From JBBSOW01 sp038259365 (GTDB lineage: Bacteria; Actinomycetota; Actinomycetes; Propionibacteriales; Propionibacteriaceae): a stretch of DNA of 28,961 nucleotides. The DNA lies in the NCBI GenBank assembly GCA_038259365.1, contig JBBSOW010000034.1, positions 1 through 28,961 on the forward strand, written 5' to 3'. The number at the start of each line of letters is the position of its first letter. Within the stretch, counting starts at the first letter, position 1. The notes below the pieces were generated by a model. That model was not told where the DNA came from, ran no database searches, and was given only the letters and a program-made list of their open reading frames with translations. Below are positions 8,141 through 15,278 of the stretch, one piece after another. A program made the translations under genes and the position numbers.

Positions 8141-8328
8141 CGATCGACTTTGGTGGGATTGAGGTCAAGCTGCAGTGCAGCCAACCCGTCGATCGCCTGT
8201 CCTTGTCGATGCCGCATGACAACCTCACGTAACGCCTGATCAATCGCCGATCGCGCCGAGACCGCGCCCAATACCTCCTTCGCCTCACCTAGCAACGCCT
8301 TATCGATTGCCACCGTGGTCACACCCAT
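8137..8328 (-). CDS. vapB: VapB-type antitoxin
   Basis: A 63-aa antitoxin upstream of the PIN toxin. The sequence MGVTTVAIDKALLGEAKEVL followed by SARSAIDQALREVVMRHRQ fits a short ribbon-helix-helix-like DNA-binding part of the VapB group, with a C-terminal tail that would wrap the toxin. I chose the ATG at 8326-8328 because GGAGGTG stands six nt upstream; an ATG 15 nt earlier (8343) would place that ribosome site inside the gene. It overlaps vapC by 4 nt. Such antitoxins usually repress their own operon; a TATACT -10 lies upstream. Confidence 0.85.
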   Translation of the reverse strand: MGVTTVAIDKALLGEAKEVLGAVSARSAIDQALREVVMRHRQGQAIDGLAALQLDLNPTKVDR

Positions 8329-8360
8329 CACGTCCACCTCCATGCATAAGTTTACCTCAG

Positions 8361-8366
8361 AGTATA
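8361..8366 (-). promoter_or_regulatory. Probable -10 element of vapBC
   Basis: TATACT on the minus strand within a locally AT-rich stretch (8341-8380), ahead of the Shine-Dalgarno and ATG of vapB. A convincing -35 was not found. Confidence 0.45.
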
Positions 8367-8491
8367 TGTATTGGGTGTTTCTGAGACCGTTCTAACCTCG
8401 CCAGCGAACCTCGGCGCCAGCGATGACTCGGCGAACCTGCTCGGCGAAACGTGGTCGGCGATGCCCCGCAGCTGTGTCGGAGGCTTCTGTG

Positions 8492-9289
8492 ATGATGACC
8501 TACGTGGAGGATGAATCGGTGTCTGGCAACAAGGGCCGGGCGAGTCGGGCGTGGCCGTGGGTGCTCGTCGCCCTCGTTTTCGTGGTGCTCTCGCCCGTCA
8601 CCGCGGCGATGGCGCGCACGGCCTCGGGCGGCTGGTTTCTATTCCTGGTGGTGGCTCAAGTGACGGCAACCGGGTTCGCCTTCCTTATCCCCCAGTGGCG
8701 AGAGCTGAAAGCCCGCCGAAAGGAAACAACCGCGGAGGAACGCGAGATCGAGGCCCGAGTGGACACGCGCGTCGCCATGAATGATGCGCTAGATCCCATC
8801 TTGCACCTCCTCGGTAACCTCTCGCTGGAGCCGGACGTCGTCAGCCGCAATCAGCTGCGCGCCCAGGTGATCCCGCTGGTATTGAAGACGGCTGCGGAGT
8901 TCATCGGCCCAGACAGGTCGCGGGCATGCTGGTTCAAGTTGGAGCCGGGTCCGCCCAAGCGGCTGGAACCTACCGAATTCGCTGGCCGAGCAGGATCTCC
9001 GTCCACGACGTTCGTCGCCGGGGACGCGGCCGGGGATGCCGCCATCGAGATGGTGCTTTCGGACCAAGACCGCCTCGTGGAGAACATCGAGGCCGATCCG
9101 CCACCAGGATGGGGCCCGACCATGACCCGGGAATACCGCACCTTCATCGCCGTGTCCGTGTTGGCCGGTGATACCGCTTACGGCATGCTGACCCTCGATT
9201 CTCTCGAACCGGGTAGTCTCCAGCCTGAGGACATGGCGTTACTTAGGCTGATGGCAAGGGTTTTGGCGGTCGCCTTCAGCGTGCCGTGA
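8492..9289 (+). CDS. Membrane-anchored GAF domain protein
   Basis: About 265 aa with two N-terminal membrane helices (WPWVLVALVFVVLSPVTAAMA and WFLFLVVAQVTATGFAFLIP), a charged linker (RRKETTAEEREIEARVDTRV), and a cytoplasmic GAF-like domain ending in the pattern YGMLTLDSLEPGSLQPEDMALLRLMARVLAVAF split over its last two helices. GAF domains bind small ligands or mediate dimerisation; there is no kinase, cyclase or phosphatase domain after it, so it is an orphan sensor. ATG 8492 has GGAGG eight nt upstream; GTG 8519 also has GGAGG at eight nt and is an equally possible start. No partner gene is obvious. Confidence 0.75.
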   Translation: MMTYVEDESVSGNKGRASRAWPWVLVALVFVVLSPVTAAMARTASGGWFLFLVVAQVTATGFAFLIPQWRELKARRKETTAEEREIEARVDTRVAMNDALDPILHLLGNLSLEPDVVSRNQLRAQVIPLVLKTAAEFIGPDRSRACWFKLEPGPPKRLEPTEFAGRAGSPSTTFVAGDAAGDAAIEMVLSDQDRLVENIEADPPPGWGPTMTREYRTFIAVSVLAGDTAYGMLTLDSLEPGSLQPEDMALLRLMARVLAVAFSVP

Positions 9290-9364
9290 CGTCTAAGGCA
9301 GTTGAGGCCTAGTTTTTAAGTCATTGTTGGGGCAAGCTTGGTAGAGAGAGCAGAAGGAGGAGAG

Positions 9365-9529
9365 GTGGCAGTCAAGATTCCCGGTCGGCGCTCGGGTACC
9401 GATGAGCGCGTTCAGCAGATCCTGCGTGACCCCAAGCTCTACTTCGAGAAGGCTCGAAAGATCGCCCGAGCCGAGGTCAAAGCAGAGCGCAAGCAAGAGC
9501 AGGGGCCACTGCGCCAACGCCCCGCCTGA
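9365..9529 (+). CDS. Small basic protein of unknown function
   Basis: A 54-aa, Lys/Arg-rich predicted protein, probably one charged helix (YFEKARKIARAEVKAERKQEQ). I do not recognise a family. It is supported by an AAGGAGGAG ribosome site directly before the GTG at 9365, and by a codon pattern like that of neighbouring genes. It follows the GAF gene by 75 nt. The downstream end abuts a decayed HAD phosphatase remnant, so it marks the last gene before the accessory block. Confidence 0.55.
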   Translation: MAVKIPGRRSGTDERVQQILRDPKLYFEKARKIARAEVKAERKQEQGPLRQRPA

Positions 9530-9628
9530 CTACCTCCGCGTCCTTTCAGCCCCGCGGAGCCCGACACCCTCCTGATCGTAGGTCCACTCGATCACCGAGA
9601 GATCGTCGATGACGGCGTCGGCGGGTTA
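9530..9628 (-). pseudogene. Decayed 3' end of a HAD phosphatase gene
   Basis: Minus-strand reading from about 9622 down to a TAG at 9530-9532 gives ADAVIDDLSVIEWTYDQEGV followed by GLRGAERTRR. This matches the C-terminus of the intact HAD phosphatase at 14515-15201 (ADALADNLSTIEWVCDQQGI). About 41 of 52 nucleotides agree over the best part (by eye). An in-frame TAA lies directly upstream at 9626-9628 and no homology continues beyond it, so only about 30 codons remain. The intact gene lies 4.9 kb to the right in the same orientation. Confidence 0.8.
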
Positions 9629-9702
9629 GTTACGTCGCGCATCCTCGGTAGTGGGACCAGAACGGGCGGGATCTATTCCTGCGGCGCCAAGCCGGGCTTG
9701 CG

Positions 9703-10767
9703 CTAGCGGGAGCGTGCACGGAGTCGTGATGGCGATCCGCTGGCCCGCGCAGGGCCGCCAGCGATCGTGAAGGGCACAGCCCTGGAGACCTGGAAGCCGT
9801 GGTCGCCGAGGCGCGGGGTGACGCGATCATTCCGACCGCAAACATTTTCTCGGCAGGAAGCCTGGTTCGCCTCGGGTGTGCTGCGGGGCCTTGGCCTCGT
9901 AATTGATGCTGTGGAGAACAGCCCGAGGCTGATGCCGATTCCTACCAGGAGAGCGCCGCCGAGGAGGGCGGGGCTGATCGTCGTCAGTCCGACGAGCAGA
10001 CCGGTGGCGGCGCCGGCGATGGGAATCAACCCCGCGAAGAGGCCAGCGGTAGCGGGTCCAAGGCGCTTCACCGCGGTGTACCAGAGCACGAAGGCCATGG
10101 CGGTCAGGACCACCGCGAGGTAGCCGATCGCGAACGCTTCGGAGGCAGCTGGCATCGGCACGGCGGCGCGGCCATTGATCGCCATGGCGATGGCGAGAAG
10201 TTGCGCTGCCGCGATCCAGCATGTGTGGGCAGAAACACCCAGCGGGCCGATACGCGAAAGCAACGGGACCGCCAGCAGCGTGAACGCCGCCTCGCACGCC
10301 AACGCGACCATCGACCAGCCGATCCCGCCGATACTGGTCCGTCCGCCGCCCTGCACAAGCGCCGCACCCGCGACGACCAGCACGACACCGACGATCATCG
10401 CCGGCTTGGGGCGAGTTCTCGAACGGATCGAATCCGCGAGAGTGAGGAGCAACGGTACCGCGCCGACGAAGACGGCGACGGCTGCGGGCTCGGCGGCCCT
10501 CACCGCTTGAACGACGGCCACGTTGTAGAGCGCCTGGCCGCTTGCCGCTAGCGCAATGAGCCACAGCCAGTCGCGACCACGCGGTAGCGGAATCCGGCGG
10601 CCAACCAGGCGCGCGCCGGCGAACAGGACGAGGGTGGCCATCGTGTAGCGCAGCGCTTGCGCTGCGAACACCGGATAGTCGACCAGATCGGCCGACACGG
10701 TTATCCCAGAACCCACCGCCACCATGGCGGCAGCGGCAAAGAGTGGCCCAGTAAAGCGTGGTTGCAT
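9703..10767 (-). CDS. EamA/DMT family permease with aberrant C-terminal tail
   Basis: Drug/metabolite transporter superfamily membrane protein with ten predicted helices in two EamA repeats (about residues 10-130 and 145-285). It would export a metabolite or amino acid; the substrate is unknown. The ATG at 10765-10767 is taken as start; a GTG three codons earlier (10776) is possible. It is divergent from a MocR regulator only 29 nt away, the usual arrangement of a regulator with its target. The permease fold should end near ISLGLFSTAS; the remaining ~65 residues are polar, Arg/Pro-rich, with poor codon choice, and look like read-through into unrelated DNA after loss of the original stop. Confidence 0.85.
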   Translation of the reverse strand: MQPRFTGPLFAAAAMVAVGSGITVSADLVDYPVFAAQALRYTMATLVLFAGARLVGRRIPLPRGRDWLWLIALAASGQALYNVAVVQAVRAAEPAAVAVFVGAVPLLLTLADSIRSRTRPKPAMIVGVVLVVAGAALVQGGGRTSIGGIGWSMVALACEAAFTLLAVPLLSRIGPLGVSAHTCWIAAAQLLAIAMAINGRAAVPMPAASEAFAIGYLAVVLTAMAFVLWYTAVKRLGPATAGLFAGLIPIAGAATGLLVGLTTISPALLGGALLVGIGISLGLFSTASITRPRPRSTPEANQASCRENVCGRNDRVTPRLGDHGFQVSRAVPFTIAGGPARASGSPSRLRARSR

Positions 10768-10787
10768 GCGCCTCACCGTATCGGCAG

Positions 10788-10835
10788 AGTGGTCTTATGC
10801 TAGGAACCAATTGGGAACCTCTTGACTGGACCACT
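10788..10835. promoter_or_regulatory. Candidate MocR operator between eamA and mocR-like genes
   Basis: Inverted AGTGGTC (10788-10794) and GACCACT (10829-10835) frame two direct GGAACC hexamers (10803-10808 and 10814-10819) spaced 11 nt apart, that is one helical turn. Paired direct or inverted half-sites spread over ~45 nt are common for MocR/GntR regulators. The site overlaps the start of the regulator gene. Confidence 0.45.
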
Positions 10836-12215
10836 AACGGTCTTGACCTGGCCGTTTCCATCGTCGGAGTCCCCCGCGGACACTGGGCGGCCCACCTCGT
10901 GGAACACCTGCGGAGTGCCATCCGCGCGGGTGCCCTGCGAACGGGCGTGCGGTTGCCCTCGACACGGTCGTTGTCCGCAGACCTCGGGGTGTCTCGGGGT
11001 GTCGTGCTCTCGGTCTATGACCAACTCAAAGCCGAGGGCTATCTCACCGCTGAGCCCGGCTCGGGCACGCGGGTGGCACCTTTGCCAACCACGCTCGCTC
11101 CCGACCCGCCTCCCGAACGCCTTTCTCCCCACCGCCCGAACAGTCCAGGCCTGCCCGACACCGCCCTGTTCCCGCGCCGGGACTGGATACGCGCGTACAG
11201 CGCAGCGTTCACCTCGCTACCCAGCGCCGATCTTCGGTACGGAGACCCGCAAGGCTACGTTCCATTGCGCCGCGAGCTTGCCGACTACCTGGGCCGAGCG
11301 CGCGGCCTCGCGGCTTCGCCGCACCAGATACTCATCGTCAACGGGTTTGCGCAAGGCCTCGCCATTCTGGCCCGCATCCTGCCCACTGTGGCAATCACTA
11401 CCATCGCCGTCGAAGAACCCGGATCGCGCGGCACGCGCCGCCAGCTCCAAGACTGGGGACTCGCGACGCCACCGGTCTCCGTCGACGGCGAGGGCGTGAT
11501 CGTCTCTTCGCTCAGAGCCAGCGGAGCGGACGCCGTGCTCGTCACTCCGGCTCACCACTATCCGACCGGCGTCGCCCTCAGCCCCGAACGCCGCCGAGAG
11601 CTCTTGCGGTGGGTCCAGGAAGAACCACGAAGGATCATCATCGAAGACGACTACGACGCCGAATACCGATACGATCACGCACCGCTCGGATCGCTCCAGC
11701 CGTTCAACCCCGCACAGATCGTCACCGGCTCCAGCGTGTCGAAGACGCTCGCGCCGGCCCTTCGGCTCGGTTGGCTCGTCCTGCCGACCAACCTCATCGA
11801 ACGGGCGATCGGTGCCAAGGCGATGTTTGATCTCGGCGTGTCGATCCCCGACCAGGCCGCGCTCGTCGAACTGCTCAGCTCAGGCGCATTCGACCGCCAC
11901 CTGCGACGAACTCGACAGCACTACCGACGGTTACGCCGCAGGGTCGCAGCCCAGCTCCGGCAGGAGTTGCCCGAATGCACCGTCACGGGGCTCGAAGCCG
12001 GCCTCAACGCCTGCCTTAGGTTCGACATCGACGTCGACGACCGCACTCTCGCCAAGGAACTCTTGGGCAAGGGGATCCGCTGTGCAGCACTCGGCGACTA
12101 CCAGCAACGTTCTCCGAGCAGCGGCGGCCTGGTCATCGACCTATCGGCCGCCACCGCGCAGGCGATCTCGACCATCGCCGCGGCCGTCCGAGGCCACCAG
12201 ACTTCGGCAAGCTGA
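10797..12215 (+). CDS. MocR/PdxR family regulator (GntR HTH fused to aminotransferase domain)
   Basis: A 472-aa transcription regulator with an N-terminal winged helix of the GntR family (about residues 25-90; TGVRLPSTRSLSADLGVSRG, then VYDQLKAEGYL) and a C-terminal fold-type I aminotransferase-like domain. The PLP-binding lysine is Lys316 in SSVSKTLAP, and IIEDDYDAEYRYD is the typical PLP-ring motif. Such proteins sense PLP or amino acid adducts. Being divergent from and adjacent to an EamA permease, it most likely controls that gene. ATG 10797 is the likely start; no good Shine-Dalgarno sequence is seen. Confidence 0.92.
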   Translation: MLGTNWEPLDWTTNGLDLAVSIVGVPRGHWAAHLVEHLRSAIRAGALRTGVRLPSTRSLSADLGVSRGVVLSVYDQLKAEGYLTAEPGSGTRVAPLPTTLAPDPPPERLSPHRPNSPGLPDTALFPRRDWIRAYSAAFTSLPSADLRYGDPQGYVPLRRELADYLGRARGLAASPHQILIVNGFAQGLAILARILPTVAITTIAVEEPGSRGTRRQLQDWGLATPPVSVDGEGVIVSSLRASGADAVLVTPAHHYPTGVALSPERRRELLRWVQEEPRRIIIEDDYDAEYRYDHAPLGSLQPFNPAQIVTGSSVSKTLAPALRLGWLVLPTNLIERAIGAKAMFDLGVSIPDQAALVELLSSGAFDRHLRRTRQHYRRLRRRVAAQLRQELPECTVTGLEAGLNACLRFDIDVDDRTLAKELLGKGIRCAALGDYQQRSPSSGGLVIDLSAATAQAISTIAAAVRGHQTSAS

Positions 12216-12230
12216 TCGGTCACCACGGGG

Positions 12231-12659
12231 TCAGGACACCGACGCGCGCGAGAGGAGCAGGAACGCGAGGCTTCCGAGGCCGGTCAGGGTGCGCACACCG
12301 TTGAACATGACCCAGGCATTCTCGAACTCGGAACGCGATCCTCCCGTGGCCAGCCTGTCGTTCAGCGGGACGTTGGCGACCAACGTGATCAGCAGCGTGA
12401 TGCCTCCCAGCGCGGCGGCGGCATAGACCACCGGGGAGCGCACCAGCGCCGCGGCCGCCACGGCGAGCGCCGGAGCGGCGAAGAAGACCAGGAGGAAGAG
12501 CGGGTTCACGATCGAGACGTTGATGCGGTTCATCGCATCCACGAACGCGGCATCGTCGAGCCCGCGCAGGCCCGGCATGACCGCCACAGCGAAGGCGAAG
12601 TAGAGCCCCGCCAGCATCCCGGCACCGACGCGAGCCCCGAGGAGCACGTAGTCAGCCAT
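12231..12659 (-). CDS. DUF1772 (anthrone oxygenase-like) membrane protein
   Basis: About 142 aa with four predicted membrane helices and the DUF1772 pattern: LAGLYFAFAVAVMPGLRGLDD near the N-terminus, NRINVSIVNPLFLLVFF in the middle and NVPLNDRLA before the last helices. The family includes fungal anthrone oxygenases but most bacterial members have no known reaction. The ATG at 12657-12659 overlaps the end of the NmrA-like gene, so the two are co-translated; a GTG nine nt earlier (12668) is possible. They are probably one oxidoreductase module controlled by the divergent AraC regulator. Confidence 0.85.
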   Translation of the reverse strand: MADYVLLGARVGAGMLAGLYFAFAVAVMPGLRGLDDAAFVDAMNRINVSIVNPLFLLVFFAAPALAVAAAALVRSPVVYAAAALGGITLLITLVANVPLNDRLATGGSRSEFENAWVMFNGVRTLTGLGSLAFLLLSRASVS

Positions 12660-13467
12660 CCCAGACACCCGTCTGGGCGGTACGGCGCACGTAGTCGCCG
12701 AAGTCGCGCGGCTCGCGGCCCAGCACCTCGCGCACCCCGTAACCGAGGTAGGCGTTGTGCCCGTTCAGCACCTCGGTGAACAGCTCGGCCAGGCCCTCCG
12801 CGTCCGCCAGTGCAAGGCCGGCGTCGCGCAGACCAGCCGCGAACGCGGGGCCGGTGACCTCCTCGAAGCTGACGTGGCGCCCCGTTGCCTCATTGATCTC
12901 GTCGATCGCGCCCGCGAAGGTCAGCAGCCGTGGGCCGGTCAGCTCGTACAGGCGCCCAATGTGCCCCTGTTCGGTGAGGGACATGGCCACGACGTCGGCG
13001 ATGTCGTCGGCGTCGAGAATTGGCTCTGCGGTATCGCCGGGCAGCTCGAGTCGACCATCGCGAATGTCCTCCGCCCAAGGGCCCTCGCTGAAGTTCTGGG
13101 CGAAGAACGCACATCGCACCACGGTCCACTGTGCCCCGGAGTCGATGACCAGCTGTTCCGCGTGCTGTGCGCCCTGCTCGCCCCGGCCCGAGAGCAGCAC
13201 CATCCGGCTCGCACCGGTCGCGACGGCAGTGGCCGCGAAACGGCCGACGAGCTCTGCGGCGCCGGGGAAGGCGAGATCGGGGGCGTAGGCGAGATAGGCC
13301 GCGCCGCAACCTTCGAGCGCAGGCTTCCAGGTGGCCTCGTCGTTCCACTCGAATCGGGGTTGCCCCGAACGAGAACCGATCCTGATCGGATGGTTCAACT
13401 GGGTGAGTCGTTCGGCTACTCGACGGCCGGTCTTGCCGGTGCCGCCAGTGATCAGTGTTGTGGTCAT
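12652..13467 (-). CDS. NmrA-like NAD(P)-binding oxidoreductase
   Basis: A 271-aa atypical short-chain dehydrogenase/NmrA-like protein. The dinucleotide-binding motif TGGTGKTGRR lies at residues 7-16, the strand/linker MVLLSGRGEQG in the middle, and VRCAFFAQNFSEG matches the family segment after the third strand. The full catalytic YxxxK motif of classical SDRs is not apparent, as expected for the NmrA group (redox sensors or quinone/NAD(P)H reductases). It overlaps the DUF1772 gene, and 74 nt separate its start from a divergent AraC regulator. The substrate is unknown. Confidence 0.9.
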   Translation of the reverse strand: MTTTLITGGTGKTGRRVAERLTQLNHPIRIGSRSGQPRFEWNDEATWKPALEGCGAAYLAYAPDLAFPGAAELVGRFAATAVATGASRMVLLSGRGEQGAQHAEQLVIDSGAQWTVVRCAFFAQNFSEGPWAEDIRDGRLELPGDTAEPILDADDIADVVAMSLTEQGHIGRLYELTGPRLLTFAGAIDEINEATGRHVSFEEVTGPAFAAGLRDAGLALADAEGLAELFTEVLNGHNAYLGYGVREVLGREPRDFGDYVRRTAQTGVWDG

Positions 13468-13529
13468 GAGAACGAGTCTGCAGGAAGCAGATGAGATCCA
13501 CCATGGTCGATAGACTCGATTCCATATGT

Positions 13530-13544
13530 CATAGTCTCACTATG
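13530..13544. promoter_or_regulatory. Inverted repeat over the araC-like start codon
   Basis: CATAGT-CTC-ACTATG is a perfect inverted repeat with a 3-nt spacer; outside it, TGTC and GACA extend the symmetry with one extra base. Its right arm contains the ATG of the regulator. It is a candidate operator for autoregulation or for control of the divergent reductase genes. Confidence 0.45.
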
Positions 13545-14486
13545 GACACGCTAGGCGGACTACTCGACGGCCCGCGAGCCCGCGACGCTTTTCTTCTCCG
13601 GGCGGTCTTCACACCTCCCTGGTCGATCCGGGTCGAGGACGAGGCATCGCTGAGCGTCGTGATCCTGCTGCGTGGGACGGCGGTCTTCACGGGGTCCGGG
13701 AGGCCGATGCCGCTTACCCCGGGTGACATCGTACTGGCCCGCGGTCCGGCCCCCTACACCCTCGCCGATTCCAGCGGGACCACCAACGATATCCGTGTCC
13801 TGCCCGGGCAGGTCTGCGTCGATCCGCAGGGACTCCTGCTCGAGGAACCCATGGCGCTGGGCGTCCGCACGTGGGGCAACTCCGTCTCCGGTGAGACGGT
13901 AATGCTGATCGGCACGTACGAGCACACCACCGAGGTCGGCTCGCGGGTGCTGTCGCAGCTGCCTTCCGACATGGTGCTCGGTGGGCACGACTCACCACTG
14001 GTCGGATTGCTGGCCGCGGAGATCTCCCAAGACTCTCCCGGCCAGTCAGCTGTGCTGGATCGCCTGCTCGACGTCGTGCTGGTGAGCAGTCTGAGAAGGG
14101 TCTTCTCCGCAGCCGACGAGCATGTCCCGGGGTGGTACGCCGCGCAGCAGGACCCGGTCGCACGGCGCGCCATCCAGCTGATGCACCATCACCCCGAGCA
14201 TCCCTGGACGGTGGCTTCGCTCGCCGACGCGTGCGGGGTGTCGCGAGCTACGCTCGCGCGTCGATTCGACACGCTCGTCGGCGAACCTCCCATGACGTTC
14301 CTCACCAGCTGGCGACTTGATGTCGCCGCCGACCTCCTGGCCCATCCCGACTCGACCCTCGCCTCGGTGGCCGCACGGGTCGGCTACGCCAACGCTTTCG
14401 CTCTCAGCGCGGCGTTCAAACGCGTCCGCGGAATCGCCCCCACAGAGCACCGGCGCCGAGCCAGAACCGACCACCAAATCGCCTGA
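13542..14486 (+). CDS. AraC family regulator with cupin sensor domain
   Basis: A 314-aa regulator with an N-terminal cupin domain (RVEDEASLSVVILLRGTAVF, then LTPGDIVLARGPAPYTL) and a C-terminal AraC double helix-turn-helix: SLADACGVSRATLARRF and the second helix ASVAARVGYANAFALSAAFKR. The start MDTLGGLLDGPRARDAFLLR is the standard beginning of this cupin/AraC subfamily, so ATG 13542 is preferred to upstream in-frame codons. It is divergent from the NmrA-like/DUF1772 pair; in many actinobacteria and proteobacteria regulators of this subfamily sit beside such oxidoreductase genes. Confidence 0.92.
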   Translation: MDTLGGLLDGPRARDAFLLRAVFTPPWSIRVEDEASLSVVILLRGTAVFTGSGRPMPLTPGDIVLARGPAPYTLADSSGTTNDIRVLPGQVCVDPQGLLLEEPMALGVRTWGNSVSGETVMLIGTYEHTTEVGSRVLSQLPSDMVLGGHDSPLVGLLAAEISQDSPGQSAVLDRLLDVVLVSSLRRVFSAADEHVPGWYAAQQDPVARRAIQLMHHHPEHPWTVASLADACGVSRATLARRFDTLVGEPPMTFLTSWRLDVAADLLAHPDSTLASVAARVGYANAFALSAAFKRVRGIAPTEHRRRARTDHQIA

Positions 14487-14514
14487 GACAGGACAACCGC
14501 AGGTGCGGACTTGC

Positions 14515-15201
14515 CTAGCCTCGCGTCCGAACGCCGATCCCTTGCTGATCGCAGACCCACTCGATGGTCGAGAGGTTGTCGGCGAGGGCGTCGGCGTCGA
14601 GTTGATCGTCGGTGGCGGTCGTGCGGAGCGCCAGCACCGTGCAGCCCGCCACCCGGGCGGCGGTGATGCCACTGGCGGCGTCCTCGACGACGAGGCAGTC
14701 GGCCGGATCCACGCCCAGCCTCTTGGCCGCGAGGAGGTAAGGATCGGCGGCGGGCTTGCCGCGCTCGACGTCGTCGACGGTGACCAGGACGGCCGGGATG
14801 TCGATCCCCGCCGCGCCGAGGCGCGCCAGCGCCAGGGGTAGCGTGCACGAGGTGACGATGGCGACCGGTTGCCCACGCAACGCCGCCAGCGACTCGACGG
14901 CACCGGGTAAGGACACCACCCCTTCCACGTCGCCGAGTTCGAGTCTCGTGATCAACTCCAGTGCCGCCGCCCTGTCCGACTCGGGCACCAGTGCCCCCAC
15001 CGTGGCCGCAGCGGGGCGACCGTGAAAGACGTTCAGGTCCGGCCCTTCGAAGCCGATCCGATCGGCCCACGTCCGCCAGCTGCGCTCCACCGCGGGGGTG
15101 GAATCGACGAGGGTGCCGTCGGAATCGAACAGCACGGCGGCGAACCGGCGGCCCCAGAGGAGGCCGGGGTTCTCGGCGGCTGAGTTGTCGTTGCTGTCCA
15201 C
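14515..15201 (-). CDS. HAD-IA family phosphatase (phosphoglycolate/sugar phosphatase-like)
   Basis: About 228 aa. HAD motif I is FDSDGTLVD (Asp26 nucleophile and Asp28, counted from the GTG at 15199-15201), motif II is VTSCT, the motif III lysine is in GKPAADPYLLAAKRLG, and motif IV is VVEDAASGI. A helical cap lies between motifs I and II, as in phosphoglycolate and hexose-phosphate phosphatases; the substrate cannot be named. A start at 15261 would run through the tetR operator and is less likely. The C-terminal ~25 codons have a decayed paralogue at 9530-9628. It converges on the AraC gene and diverges from tetR. Confidence 0.9.
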   Translation of the reverse strand: MDSNDNSAAENPGLLWGRRFAAVLFDSDGTLVDSTPAVERSWRTWADRIGFEGPDLNVFHGRPAAATVGALVPESDRAAALELITRLELGDVEGVVSLPGAVESLAALRGQPVAIVTSCTLPLALARLGAAGIDIPAVLVTVDDVERGKPAADPYLLAAKRLGVDPADCLVVEDAASGITAARVAGCTVLALRTTATDDQLDADALADNLSTIEWVCDQQGIGVRTRG

Positions 15202-15243
15202 GCGAGAAGTCAACCGCACATCGCGGAGCCAACCAATAAACTC

Positions 15244-15272
15244 TTGTGAGTGAGCACTCACTCAACTATTCT
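15244..15272 (+). promoter_or_regulatory. Promoter and operator of the tetR-ABC exporter operon
   Basis: -35 TTGTGA (15244-15249), 17-nt spacer, -10 TATTCT (15267-15272). The spacer holds a near-perfect palindrome TGAGTGAG-CA-CTCACTCA (15247-15264), a typical TetR-family operator. A start of transcription about seven nt after the -10 falls on the GTG at 15279. A repressor bound here would cover the polymerase site. Confidence 0.75.
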
Positions 15273-15278
15273 GAGGAG

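Noticed and set aside
15246..15278. Upstream start for TetR at GTG 15246
   Set aside because: It would place the operator and the -10 element inside the coding region.
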